Assembly (NCBI GenBank): GCA_903866275.1
Contig: CAIPMU010000011.1
Location: 248,001 to 312,000 of the forward strand
DNA length: 64,000 nt
Source: Vampirovibrio chlorellavorus
GTDB taxonomy: Bacteria; Cyanobacteriota; Vampirovibrionia; Vampirovibrionales; Vampirovibrionaceae
Reading direction: 5' to 3'
In this document: one piece after another, positions 55,058 through 63,938 of the stretch
How the letters are laid out: every line of letters starts with the position of its first letter
Position numbering within the stretch: position 1 is the stretch's first letter
Program-made: the position numbers and the translations under genes
Notes under the pieces: generated by a model
The model's database searches: none
Seen by the model: the letters and a program-made list of their open reading frames with translations, nothing else
What the model was told of the DNA's origin: nothing

Positions 55058-56653
55058 ATGAAATTGATTGCCAATCTGCAACCCATTGACCAGAAAGCCA
55101 TCCGCGAGGCAGGCATTCCGGCTGAAATGCTCATGGAAAAAGCCGGCACACAAGTAGCACAAGCCGTACAGCAGCATGGCCAAAAGCATCAACGTGGCGT
55201 GATTATTTGTGGCCCAGGCAACAACGGGGGCGATGGCTTTGTCTGTGCCCGAAAACTTTACGAAGCGGGGTATCAGTCCTTGACCGTCATTTTCACCGGG
55301 CAACAGTATCGCGCCGAAGCCCTGGCCAATCTGGAAAAACTGATGCTCTCCCTGCCCATTCCGCTGGTGGACGCCCACAAACAAGCCGATTTGGCCCTTA
55401 GGCAGATTCAGGGAGCCGACTTTATTGTGGATGCCCTCTTTGGCAGTGGGCTCAGCCGACCGATTACAGGCCTTGAAGCCCAGTTGATCGAGGCCATGAA
55501 TTTACAACGTCAGGAAATCACAGCCAGCACACCCCGCCCGTGGGTTCTGGCCGTAGACTTACCCTCCGGGATTCAGGGCGATACCGGGCGAATACTCGGC
55601 TGTGCCGTGCAGGCCGATGCCACAGTCACGCTGGCGGCCGCCAAGCCCGGGCTGTATCTGCAACCCGGCAAAAACCATGCAGGAGCCCTCTCCATCGCGG
55701 ATATTGGCATTCCTGCCCGACTCATCGAGGAAGACGAAAGCCCCATAGGACTCATCACCCCCGCCCTCGCCAAGAGCTGGCTGCCTCCTCGGCTGCCCGA
55801 AAGCCACAAGTACCACTACGGCAATCTACTGGTGATTGCCGGTAGCCAAGCCATGCCCGGCGCTGCAATTCTGTGCAGCGAAGCCGCCATGAGCGCGGGT
55901 GCAGGCCTGGTCACACTTGCAGCACCGAGCAGCGTTTTTGAACAAATGCCCCTGATGCCCGAAATCATGCGGCTCCCCCTGCCCGTTCAAAAACACATCG
56001 GGCCAGCCGCTGTCGCAAAATTGCAGCAAGCTTTGACCGAGAAAAAATTCAACACCATTTTGCTGGGGCCGGGGCTGGGACGAGATCCCGAAACGGTGCA
56101 AACCATTCTGACCCTGTTAAAGCTGTTTAAAGCCTTCAACATCCCGGTGGTTGTGGATGCGGATGGCCTGTATGCCCTGAGTGAGCACCCTTTAAGGCTG
56201 ACCAGTCAGTTTATACTCACACCTCACGTGGGGGAAGCCGCTCGCGTACTCGGCACCGACAGTGCCACCGTTTCCGCCGATTTGCTGGCACATGCGGCCC
56301 AGCTGCGTGAAAAAACGGGCGCGCAGATCGTCCTGAAATCATCGGCCACGGTGGTGGCCAGCCACACCGACGCGAGTGAACCACGCCTCTGGATCAGTCC
56401 TGCTGGAAACCCCGGCATGGCCACGGCGGGCAGTGGTGATGTACTCAGCGGCATCATTGCGGCGCTTGCGGCCCAACTGGATGCAGCCCCAGAGCATATA
56501 ATTCCTCCCGCCTGGAGCGCGGCCCCTTTAGGGGTTTATCTGCATGGGCTGGCCGGAGACGCGTCCGCAGCAGAGCTAACGCCCTATGCCATGCGCGCCT
56601 CTTCAATTACCCAACACTTGCCCCAAGCCTTTCGACAGGTCCTTGCCCCATGA
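55058..56653 (+). CDS. nnr: Bifunctional NAD(P)H-hydrate repair enzyme Nnr
   Basis: Nnr repairs hydrated NADH and NADPH. The N-terminal epimerase part (about 1-215) has IICGPGNNGGDGFVCARKL and FIVDALFGSGLSRPITG. The C-terminal dehydratase part (about 225-531) has LVIAGSQAMPGAAILC, PVVVDADGLYALSE and GNPGMATAGSGDVLSGIIAAL. This is the usual E. coli YjeF-type fusion, of normal length. Its stop codon overlaps the next gene's ATG by four bases. The ATG at 55058 follows a weak ribosome site. Confidence 0.96.
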   Translation: MKLIANLQPIDQKAIREAGIPAEMLMEKAGTQVAQAVQQHGQKHQRGVIICGPGNNGGDGFVCARKLYEAGYQSLTVIFTGQQYRAEALANLEKLMLSLPIPLVDAHKQADLALRQIQGADFIVDALFGSGLSRPITGLEAQLIEAMNLQRQEITASTPRPWVLAVDLPSGIQGDTGRILGCAVQADATVTLAAAKPGLYLQPGKNHAGALSIADIGIPARLIEEDESPIGLITPALAKSWLPPRLPESHKYHYGNLLVIAGSQAMPGAAILCSEAAMSAGAGLVTLAAPSSVFEQMPLMPEIMRLPLPVQKHIGPAAVAKLQQALTEKKFNTILLGPGLGRDPETVQTILTLLKLFKAFNIPVVVDADGLYALSEHPLRLTSQFILTPHVGEAARVLGTDSATVSADLLAHAAQLREKTGAQIVLKSSATVVASHTDASEPRLWISPAGNPGMATAGSGDVLSGIIAALAAQLDAAPEHIIPPAWSAAPLGVYLHGLAGDASAAELTPYAMRASSITQHLPQAFRQVLAP

Positions 56654-57399
56654 ACGCCATCCCCATTAAAAAGCTGAAGAAACCCGATCCCACTACTGGC
56701 CAAATGCGAGAGGTTTTTGCCGTCCCCTCGGTGGCCATCGATTCCCCCCAGGGAAAGATTCTGATCCCCAACCCATCCGGGCGGGAAGCCGCCCTGTTTG
56801 CCTCACTGGAAGAAGCCAGCGAGGCCATCCGACGGGCCGGGTTTGATTATGAATTTGAGGGCAAAACCACCTACACCATGAACGAAGGCGCTGGCCCGCG
56901 CAAATCGGCCACCGTGGCAACCGGCACCCAGCCGCTGGAAGCCTCCATCCCCTTGCTGATTGAGCACTTGAAGGAGCGAGAGCCCTCCGTCGCGGCCAAT
57001 GCTGCCTTTGCCCTGGGAGCCCTTCGTGCCGGACAAGCATTGGAACCCTTACTGGTCGTTTTAGGGCATGATGATCCTGTGGTGCGAAAAAATACCGCCG
57101 AAGCCATCGCCCGCCTGGGCGCAGTCGCCATCCCGCACCTGAAGCAGGCCTATGAAAAGGCGCTGAGCAGCACCCATAAAAACGCCCCTTACATTCGACT
57201 GACCATTATGAACAGCTTTCTGGAAATGCTGGAACAGGGCAGCGGCGTGGCCTACAGCAGTCATTACCTGCCGCTGGCCGTGCATGCCCTGAACGATGAC
57301 AGCTGGCTGGTTAAGGCGCAGGCGGCCCTGCTGGTTGGCAGAACCGCTCAGGCCATTGAGGCGGACAAAAGCCGCCAAGCCACCAAGCCCGGCCGATAA
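56650..57399 (+). CDS. HEAT-repeat protein coupled to nnr
   Basis: This 249-residue soluble protein starts by overlap with the nnr stop (ATGA), so it is translationally coupled. The N-terminal 90 residues are beta-rich and unrecognised (QGKILIPNPSGREAALF). After about residue 95 come HEAT-like helical repeats (SIPLLIEHLKEREPSVAANA, PLLVVLGHDDPVVRKNTAEA, HYLPLAVHALNDDSWLVKAQ), which form a scaffold for protein binding, as in PBS-lyase-type HEAT proteins. The binding partner is unknown. Confidence 0.8.
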   Translation: MNAIPIKKLKKPDPTTGQMREVFAVPSVAIDSPQGKILIPNPSGREAALFASLEEASEAIRRAGFDYEFEGKTTYTMNEGAGPRKSATVATGTQPLEASIPLLIEHLKEREPSVAANAAFALGALRAGQALEPLLVVLGHDDPVVRKNTAEAIARLGAVAIPHLKQAYEKALSSTHKNAPYIRLTIMNSFLEMLEQGSGVAYSSHYLPLAVHALNDDSWLVKAQAALLVGRTAQAIEADKSRQATKPGR

Positions 57400-57435
57400 G
57401 TCGTTCGTCGCGCCCCGACTTTGTCTGAAGTGCTT

Positions 57436-57906
57436 TTAATCCGGTGATAACGCAATATCTGGAGTGATCAACAAATGCTCCTCACGGAATTGCAACATCT
57501 GCTGATAGATCCGGCTGATCTCCGCGGGGTTTAAATTGCGTTGCAACGCCGGAAACAGCTTGGTTTCCTCAACCTGCATGTGCATTTCCAGTGCCTTTAG
57601 CAGTTTCTTGCAGGTATCCACCCAATCATGACTCTCAATGCGCTGGGCTTGCAGTTGCGTCAAAAGCTGCGTCGCTTCCTGATGTTCTGCCACGCTATGC
57701 TTCAGCAGTTCCCGACATCCTTCCAATTCTCGCATCCGGCTGTACAGGTAGTTTTCTTCCATCTTGGAATGATTCACCAGCAAGTCGGCCAGGGCTTCCT
57801 GCAAATCCCGCAACCCTTCCCGCTTGGGGTCGGGTTTACTAATCAGTTGGTGCAGGATGCCTTGCATCTCCTGATGATCTTTTTTCAACAGACTCAATAA
57901 GTCCAT
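57436..57906 (-). CDS. Hemerythrin-like HHE-domain protein
   Basis: This 156-residue, all-helical protein begins DLLSLLKKDHQEMQGILHQL. The likely diiron ligands are His11, His46 and Glu50 (NHSKMEENYLY), His75 (AEHQEATQ), and His109 with Glu113 or Glu114 (HMQVEETKLFPA), in the HHE pattern. Such proteins bind O2, NO or iron, or help repair Fe-S centres. The ATG at 57906 has AAGGAG 8 bases upstream; an ATG at 57951 is less good. It is cytoplasmic and converges with the HEAT gene. Confidence 0.87.
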   Translation of the reverse strand: MDLLSLLKKDHQEMQGILHQLISKPDPKREGLRDLQEALADLLVNHSKMEENYLYSRMRELEGCRELLKHSVAEHQEATQLLTQLQAQRIESHDWVDTCKKLLKALEMHMQVEETKLFPALQRNLNPAEISRIYQQMLQFREEHLLITPDIALSPD

Positions 57907-58147
57907 GTGACATACTCCTTCAATCCAGACGTGCGGAGACATTGCAGACAACCACAGAGTGCCTGTCTATTCCCCCAGTCGTTCTCACTTTCTCCCCTGC
58001 CGGATGGTTTGCCAGCAGGCCATGCCATTATGAATGGCTCAACGCACAATCCCAATTCCACGATCAGGCAATCACGGCATACCCGACCGAGCTGAAAGAA
58101 TGCCGGGAAGTCCTCGCCGAACAATCCACCCTTGGATAGCAGCCCGC

Positions 58148-59023
58148 CTAATGCGGCTGCTTCAGTGCCTCCTGAAAGGCGGCCTCATCTTCCACTTCAC
58201 CGGTGGCGGTCGCATTCAGCAGGCCCATCCTGGCCTGACGGCTCTGGAATTTTAAAAACTGCACCAGTGAAGCAATTTCGTCATCGCTCAAGGGCCCACC
58301 GTTGGCCTTGGCAAACGGCGGCATTTGTGGCGTTCGGAGTGAGCCATTGGCGATCACATCGCGCACATGCTGAAGTACGGGTTCGGCATCATAGTTAGCC
58401 GTCAGCAAGGACGGCCCTGCACTATGATTCCCTTGCGCATTGACCCCATGACACATGGCGCAATCGGCCTGAAACAGGGCTTTTCCTGTTTTGCCCACGC
58501 CCGCTTGAACATGACAGGTGGCACATTGCCCCTTGAACAATACCAGCTTATCCTTGGGTTGCAGCTGAATGGCTGCATGGCTCGCCATGGGCTTAGGCTG
58601 GACATCCCCAATCAGAAACAAAGCTAATTCAGGGCGTTTGGGGTCGTTACTCTGCACAGTAATCTTTTTGCGAACAGGGCCCAGCTTGAGGCTGGTATCC
58701 ATCACCACCTGTATGCGGGTGAAGTCGCCGGGAGAAATGGCCCGCTTGCTGATTTTAGCCAATGTGCAACCGCACGAGGTTTCCACATCGCCAATGCGCA
58801 AGCGCTTGCCGCCAATATTGTAGATCAGGAATTCGGTGTTAACCTTGCTATCCGTGGGCACTTTGCCCACATCCTGGACCCGTTGCTCCACCGAAATGAT
58901 GGGCGGGCCATAGATAGAAACCACCACGGGCTTGCGTCCCGGTGTCGTCATGATGAAGTAGCCCGCCAGCAGGCTAAGCAGTCCTAGAATCAGAAAAATC
59001 ACCATGCGGGAGCGAGAACGCAT
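58148..59023 (-). CDS. Membrane-anchored DUF1573 and cytochrome c fusion protein
   Basis: From the ATG at 59023 this is a 291-residue protein with an N-terminal membrane segment (VIFLILGLLSLLAGYFIM, likely uncleaved), then a DUF1573 domain (about 40-145; TEFLIYNIGGKRLRIGDVET, then SCGCTLAKI). A cytochrome c domain follows, with two haem-binding motifs, CATCH (167-171) and CAMCH (188-192), and a possible axial Met in TPQMPPF (Met234). The two motifs lie only 17 residues apart, so one may be a relic or the domain may hold two haems. It faces the periplasm. The frame upstream to 59221 looks non-coding. Confidence 0.82.
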   Translation of the reverse strand: MRSRSRMVIFLILGLLSLLAGYFIMTTPGRKPVVVSIYGPPIISVEQRVQDVGKVPTDSKVNTEFLIYNIGGKRLRIGDVETSCGCTLAKISKRAISPGDFTRIQVVMDTSLKLGPVRKKITVQSNDPKRPELALFLIGDVQPKPMASHAAIQLQPKDKLVLFKGQCATCHVQAGVGKTGKALFQADCAMCHGVNAQGNHSAGPSLLTANYDAEPVLQHVRDVIANGSLRTPQMPPFAKANGGPLSDDEIASLVQFLKFQSRQARMGLLNATATGEVEDEAAFQEALKQPH

Positions 59024-59248
59024 TGGGGGTGGAGCCTGCCTTTCTGTCTGTGGGGTTGCCTGAAAACGAGTTAACCTTAAAACGGGTTCGCCAATCTTCC
59101 TAACATTGTAATCCAAACCGGGGCATCCCAACCAATGTCCACCCACGAATCGCTGACTTGAGGTTGCCCCGTTCACGCTGACGGGCAAAACCAGCCCTGA
59201 AAAATTATGGCTTGCAGACAAGGCGGCTCTTCTTTTACCCTGAAGGGT

Positions 59249-60214
59249 ATGAGATTTAGAGCATTTGGAAAAACCGGTTTTCAGGTTTCAGAAGTCGGCT
59301 TTGGTGGCTGGGCCATTGGCGGCAACGCCCACGGCGATAGCTATGGCACCACCGATGATGCCGAATCGCTGGCAGCCCTGAACCGGGCATACGAGTTGGG
59401 CTGCAACTATTTCGACACTTCGGATGTTTATGGACACGGCCACTCGGAAACGCTGATTGGGCAAGCGCTCAAAGGCTGGCAACGGGACTCGGTATTCATT
59501 GCCACCGCAGGCGGCCAGGATTTCAGCGCCAGCGCTCAAAGCAAATCCGGCGGGGTGAAGCCCAATTTTTCGGCGCTGCATTTGCGGCAAGCCGTCCATG
59601 ACAGCCTGCAAAGGCTGGGCGTGGAATGCATTGATTTGTACCAGCTCCACACGCCGCCACTGGAGCTGATTCAGCATGCTCAGGTATTTGAAACCCTCAA
59701 GGATCTCCAGCAGGCCGGAAAAATTCGCTTTTATGGAATCGTCATCCACGACCCACAGGAAGGCGTTCAAGCCATTCGTCTCGGGCAAGTGGACTCCGTA
59801 CAAGCCATCTACAACCTCTTCGACACCCGGATTGAGAAACCGCTGCTTCCCCTCTGCGCTGAAACCCAAACGGCCCTCGTCGCGCGAGAGCCCTTGGCGC
59901 GAGGCTTTCTCTCGGATGCAATGCCGGAAGAAATATCTTTTGAAGCAGGTGACAACCGGGCCGTCTGGCCAAAACCACTGGTACAAAAACGGATTCAGGC
60001 CGCTCATCGGTTTTTACCGGCACTGCCGGAAGGGTACAACGCACTCTCTCAGTTGGCCATTGCCTTTCCGCTAAGTAGTCCCTCTGTTTCCACGGTGCTG
60101 GTGGGCTGTAAAACCCTGGCCCAAGTGGAGGCCAACTTTGCCACAGCCCAACTTCCACCTCTCACGGCTGATCAGCTCAAAGCCGTTCGGGACATTCAGG
60201 GCAGCCTGTATTAA
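59249..60214 (+). CDS. Aldo/keto reductase family protein lacking the catalytic lysine
   Basis: This AKR-family TIM barrel of 321 residues has RFRAFGKTGFQVSEVGFGGW at the N-terminus, Asp56 and Tyr61 in FDTSDVYG, and His134 in YQLHTPP. The fourth residue of the catalytic Asp-Tyr-Lys-His set is normally in an IATK motif; here the motif is IATAGG, with Ala87 in place of the Lys. The NADP-binding end (STVLVGCKTLAQVEANF) looks kept. The ATG at 59249 has AAGGG very close (one base apart), so a start at 59207 remains possible. Activity may be lost or changed. Confidence 0.85.
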   Translation: MRFRAFGKTGFQVSEVGFGGWAIGGNAHGDSYGTTDDAESLAALNRAYELGCNYFDTSDVYGHGHSETLIGQALKGWQRDSVFIATAGGQDFSASAQSKSGGVKPNFSALHLRQAVHDSLQRLGVECIDLYQLHTPPLELIQHAQVFETLKDLQQAGKIRFYGIVIHDPQEGVQAIRLGQVDSVQAIYNLFDTRIEKPLLPLCAETQTALVAREPLARGFLSDAMPEEISFEAGDNRAVWPKPLVQKRIQAAHRFLPALPEGYNALSQLAIAFPLSSPSVSTVLVGCKTLAQVEANFATAQLPPLTADQLKAVRDIQGSLY

Positions 60215-60440
60215 CAAGACCCTACAGACCCTCACGACGTGCACCTTGAAGGGCCACCCGGACAACAACTCGGGAAGCCGGGAAATCATTCCCTAGGTGC
60301 AATCAAGGTTATTTTCGCGTAAAATCAGCGCAGCAACTTTACCGTCCCAAGCCAACACCCGCATCGGACATTGCCCTGTACCCTGAGCCTCACGCCATTG
60401 AGTTCTCACTGTTTCCATTTTGCAAGATGAGACCCCGTTC

Positions 60441-61463
60441 ATGAAAGACACCGCCATTGCCAAGAACAACCCGCAACCGTTTCCCATGACGGAACGGACG
60501 CTACTGACCCAGCCCACCGTGGGCATCGACATTGGCGGCACCAAGATCAACGCAGCCATCGTGGTACCCGATGCCCCGGCAGGTGAAGACTGCTGGCGTT
60601 CACTCCTGAACGCCCATACTCCTGCCGATTCCGAGACATTTCTGCGGACCTTGAGCGACATGATCAACCAACTCAAGCAGGAATCACCCATTCAAGCCGT
60701 GGGCATTGCCACTGCAGGCGTCGTGGATTCCATTCACGGGCAAATTCTGGGCTCGACGGGCAATATGCCTGCGCTGACCCACCTGCGCAATTTAAAAGAA
60801 CGGGTAGAGGCAGAAGTTCAGCTCCCCGTGCATGTAGAAAATGACGCCAACGCGGCAGCATACGGCGAGTGGTGCTACGGCGCAGCCCAAGGGGCGCGCA
60901 ACATGTTTGCCATCACCCTGGGTACGGGTGTAGGCATGGGCATCGTCTTCAACGGACAGATGTACCGGGGCTCTCATTTTTACGCCGGAGAGGGCGGCCA
61001 CATCGCCATCTCGTATCGTCGGGAGCGCAAGTGCACCTGCGGGCGCTGGGATTGCTGGGAAGCCTTTGCCAGCGGCACCGGGTTGCAAAAAACCGCCGAA
61101 CTGGCTGTAGAAGCCGCCACCGAAACCGCGCAGGCTGAATTCAAGGCCAAATACTGCACCAATGAAGAAGTCACCACCTATGCGGTCATCGCCGCCTGGA
61201 AAGACGGAAACCCCATTGGCCACCAGATTATGGACGAATGGCATCATCACATTGCGGTGGGGCTGGGTAGCCTGATTAATGTGATGGACCCCGATATGAT
61301 TGTGGTCGGCGGCGGACTGGCCCAATTTGTCAACTTTGATTTACTGCTGGAACGCACCCGTGAGCGCTCCATGAGCGCCGCCTTCAATCTGGTGCCCGCC
61401 ACCCTCGGCAACTACGCCGGGATTGTGGGCGCTGCTTACCTCGCTCAGGAAGCCCAACGCTAG
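60441..61463 (+). CDS. ROK-family sugar kinase (glucokinase-like)
   Basis: This ROK protein of about 340 residues has the ATP site VGIDIGGTKINAAIVV, the sugar site VENDANAAAYGEW, GTGVGMGIVFNGQMY, and the zinc-binding block CTCGRWDCWEAFASG of ROK enzymes (the usual CxCGxxGCxE with Asp for Gly). No DNA-binding domain precedes it, so it is a kinase, not a repressor. Starts at 60420 (TTG), 60441 and 60486 are all possible; none has a good ribosome site. It likely phosphorylates glucose or an amino sugar. rsmA follows after 13 bases, with ispE overlapping it. Confidence 0.88.
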   Translation: MKDTAIAKNNPQPFPMTERTLLTQPTVGIDIGGTKINAAIVVPDAPAGEDCWRSLLNAHTPADSETFLRTLSDMINQLKQESPIQAVGIATAGVVDSIHGQILGSTGNMPALTHLRNLKERVEAEVQLPVHVENDANAAAYGEWCYGAAQGARNMFAITLGTGVGMGIVFNGQMYRGSHFYAGEGGHIAISYRRERKCTCGRWDCWEAFASGTGLQKTAELAVEAATETAQAEFKAKYCTNEEVTTYAVIAAWKDGNPIGHQIMDEWHHHIAVGLGSLINVMDPDMIVVGGGLAQFVNFDLLLERTRERSMSAAFNLVPATLGNYAGIVGAAYLAQEAQR

Positions 61464-61476
61464 AAAGACCCACCCC

Positions 61477-62370
61477 ATGTCGGATCAACGCAGCCCCAAG
61501 ACACTCACCCCGAATCCGCTCTATGAGGAAGCCCGTCGGCTGCGCCTCAAAAAACGTTTCAGCCAGAATTTTCTCACCAACCCCGGCGTGCTGGACCGCA
61601 TTGCGGATTTAATGCAAATGGCCCCCGGTGAAACGCTGGTGGAAATTGGCCCCGGCGCCGGGTTCCTCACCGAACGTTTGCTGCCCAAGGCCGAGAAGCT
61701 GATTGCCGTGGAACTGGACCGGCGCATGTGCCAGTACCTGGCCGCCAAATTTCCTTCAGAGAAAAACCCGCAGCTCCAGTTGGTGCAGCACGATATTCTT
61801 AGTTTTAACTTTGATGAAGTGCCCGCGCCACGCTTTAAAGTAGTGGGCAACTTGCCTTACGCCATTACCTCCAAAATTATGTTTTTACTGGCCGGAGAGC
61901 TGGAGCAACGGGATTACCCGTTGCGGCACCGCATTCAGCAACTGACTGTGATGGTGCAAAAGGAAGTGGCCGAGCGCATTACCGCCGTACCGGGACAACG
62001 GGCCTACAATCCGCTGTCGATTGCGCTGCAGTTCTGGTTTGAGCCCAGACTGGATTTTATCGTCCCTTCCAACAACTTTTACCCGGCGCCCAAAGTGGAA
62101 TCAGCTGTGATTACGCTCATCCCCCGCAGCGATCCTGCCGCGGTGGTGCATGATATGGCCCTGTTTGGCCGTCTGGTTCGAACGGCCTTTTCTCAAAAGC
62201 GGAAAACCGTGCGGAATGCCCTAATTGGAGGCAATTTCGCCACTCCGGAAATCATCGATCAAATTTTTGAATCCACAGGAATCAGTTCGGGGCTTCGGGC
62301 AGAAGCCATCTCCGTTCAATCATTTGGGGAGTTGAGTAATGCTTTCGGTTCAAACACCGGCCAAAATTAA
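61477..62370 (+). CDS. rsmA: 16S rRNA dimethyladenosine transferase (KsgA)
   Basis: RsmA dimethylates two adjacent adenines in the 3' end of 16S rRNA in late 30S assembly. The protein of 297 residues has RLKKRFSQNFLTNPGVLDRI, the SAM fold VEIGPGAGFLTERLL, and VVGNLPYAITSKIMF (NLPY motif, target base site). I use the ATG at 61477 (SDQRSPKTLTPN follows), 13 bases after the kinase stop; an in-frame start inside that gene at 61423 is less likely. Its last 32 bases overlap ispE. Confidence 0.95.
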   Translation: MSDQRSPKTLTPNPLYEEARRLRLKKRFSQNFLTNPGVLDRIADLMQMAPGETLVEIGPGAGFLTERLLPKAEKLIAVELDRRMCQYLAAKFPSEKNPQLQLVQHDILSFNFDEVPAPRFKVVGNLPYAITSKIMFLLAGELEQRDYPLRHRIQQLTVMVQKEVAERITAVPGQRAYNPLSIALQFWFEPRLDFIVPSNNFYPAPKVESAVITLIPRSDPAAVVHDMALFGRLVRTAFSQKRKTVRNALIGGNFATPEIIDQIFESTGISSGLRAEAISVQSFGELSNAFGSNTGQN

Positions 62371-63295
62371 TCTCTTCTTGAACATTCGACCCCGCCGCGC
62401 AGATGGATACCATGCCATTTGCTCGGTGATGCAGGCTGTGCGCCTGTGGGACCGGCTGGATGTCACCCCGCGCGAGGATGAGCGCCCGGATATTCAGTTC
62501 AGTTGCAACCTGCCCGCCTTTGAATACCGGGCCAAGGACAATCTGGTGGTCAAGGCCTATCACCTGTTCTGGGAAAAAAGTGGCCTTCCGCCGCTGGGAC
62601 TCAAGGTACATCTCCAAAAGGAGATCCCCATTCAAGCCGGACTCGGCGGGGGCAGCTCCAATGCGGCAGCCATGCTTTGCATCCTCAATCACCTCTCGCA
62701 CGCGGGATTTAACTCCGAGCAACTCCGGTTGATGGCCGCCGAACTAGGGTCAGATGTGCCCTTCTTCATCACGGGCGGCACCGCACTGGCGTCCGGCCGG
62801 GGCGAACTCATTGAGCCCCTGCCCGCGCAATTCTGTGAAGAGCTGCCGCTGGTGATTATCAAGCCCCTGAACCTGAGCATCGACACGGGCCTGGCCTATC
62901 ATCGCTTTGCCAATGCCGCCCGCTACGAGTCCCGTTCTCCGGATCACCTGCTGGCCGCCCTGAAAGAAGGCCACCATAAACGCCGTCTGCGGGATGAAGT
63001 GGAACTGGAATCCTATCTGCTCAATGATTTTGAACGCGTGCTACTGCCGGAATATCCCATGCTCAGCCAAATGGCCAAACATATGCGTGAGGCGGGCGTA
63101 AAACGCCCTTTACTGTCTGGCAGCGGTTCGGCCATGTTTGGCTTCACGGAATCCAGTCGGGCCACGCGCAAAGCCCTGCAAGAAGCCTTTCCCAAGGAGC
63201 ATTACGAGATCTTCTGGACCCAAACTTATCCCGGTGGCCCTATGCAAATCACCAACGCCCTGTCTGATGACCATATGCTGAGAGCACTGATTTAA
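62339..63295 (+). CDS. ispE: 4-diphosphocytidyl-2-C-methyl-D-erythritol kinase
   Basis: IspE is a GHMP kinase of the MEP route to isoprenoids. The 318 residues include SVQTPAKINLFLNIRPRRAD at the N-terminus, the glycine-rich ATP loop IPIQAGLGGGSSNAAAM, and a C-terminal GHMP block PLLSGSGSAMFGF. The start overlaps the rsmA end by 32 bases, and GGGGAG stands 7 bases before it. The rsmA-ispE pairing is common in bacteria. It shows that isoprenoids are made by the MEP route here. Confidence 0.96.
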   Translation: MLSVQTPAKINLFLNIRPRRADGYHAICSVMQAVRLWDRLDVTPREDERPDIQFSCNLPAFEYRAKDNLVVKAYHLFWEKSGLPPLGLKVHLQKEIPIQAGLGGGSSNAAAMLCILNHLSHAGFNSEQLRLMAAELGSDVPFFITGGTALASGRGELIEPLPAQFCEELPLVIIKPLNLSIDTGLAYHRFANAARYESRSPDHLLAALKEGHHKRRLRDEVELESYLLNDFERVLLPEYPMLSQMAKHMREAGVKRPLLSGSGSAMFGFTESSRATRKALQEAFPKEHYEIFWTQTYPGGPMQITNALSDDHMLRALI

Positions 63296-63402
63296 CCCCC
63301 GTAAAGTCGCTTTCAATATAGCATGACCACTTTAAACGCCCCAATTTGTGCATCTTAGGCCGTGTTAGCCGTTAGCCTTAAACACGACTCTAATCTGAAT
63401 TC
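63296..63402. other. Spacer after ispE
   Basis: About 107 bases between the ispE stop and the inverted repeat at 63403. Nothing clear is seen in it; it and the repeat form the first part of a 445-base stretch before the next gene. Confidence 0.4.
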
Positions 63403-63489
63403 TGTCATGCCTGCGAACGCAGGCATCCATTTCGCCTTTTACCTGAAAGCCCAACCACACAATGGATTCTCGCATTCACGGGAATGACA
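63403..63489. repeat. MITE/REP-like inverted repeat element
   Basis: About 87 bases with imperfect inverted ends: the left end TGTCATGCCTGCGAACGCAG and the complement of the right end (TGTCATTCCCGTGAATGCGA) match at most positions and continue into ATCCATT. Each end also forms its own hairpin (left: ATGCCTGC-GAAC-GCAGGCAT, perfect). The form resembles the widespread GTCATTCCCGCGAAAGCGGGAATCC family of small repeats in bacterial chromosomes. Only one copy is seen in the window. Confidence 0.7.
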
Positions 63490-63583
63490 ATCCTTCATGC
63501 CATTTGTAACTGTTAACACGCCATAATATTTTCGAAAGAAGAAGCAATTTTTGCTCTTTTTTTGTTTTTATTTTTTAGTAAAG

Positions 63584-63592
63584 TGTTATTAT
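63584..63592 (+). promoter_or_regulatory. Extended -10 promoter before the last small gene
   Basis: TG-T-TATTAT matches the extended -10 form and follows a T-rich stretch. It lies 149 bases before the ATG at 63741. Confidence 0.4.
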
Positions 63593-63740
63593 GCCTGCCT
63601 GAACAAAGATTTATCATCCTGTTCATCAGGAATTCTGATAACAACGCTTCCAGGAGAAACCCGCTCAGGCATTCTCTACCCCCAGCATCGTGCCTGGCCA
63701 CCCCCTAGTGCATCAAGCCGCCAACAAAGTGAGATGTATC

Positions 63741-63938
63741 ATGAGCAAACTCAATCAAAATGTAATCTGCGGAGAACTGGTGAATGCCAGCCAGACATTG
63801 CTTGAACTTCAGGATAGCCAGGGAAAAACCTCAGTGGCCTATCAGCAAGGTTTAACACGTGTCACACGTTTATGGGCCATTCTTAAAATGACGCGCAGCC
63901 AGGATGAATTTCTACACGACATCATCCGCCAAGCCTGA
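63741..63938 (+). CDS. Small hypothetical protein
   Basis: The ATG at 63741 opens a soluble protein of 65 residues: SKLNQNVICGELVNASQTLL, then LQDSQGKTSVAYQQGLTRVT, ending in a helical part DEFLHDIIRQA. It looks helical and compact, without known motifs. A longer frame from 63690 has no good start. It has its own promoter candidate with a leader of about 140 bases. No function can be given. Confidence 0.55.
   Translation: MSKLNQNVICGELVNASQTLLELQDSQGKTSVAYQQGLTRVTRLWAILKMTRSQDEFLHDIIRQA

Noticed and set aside
57942-58139. 65-codon open frame between the hemerythrin and cytochrome genes
   Set aside because: No ribosome site, no family resemblance, and it covers the hemerythrin promoter region.
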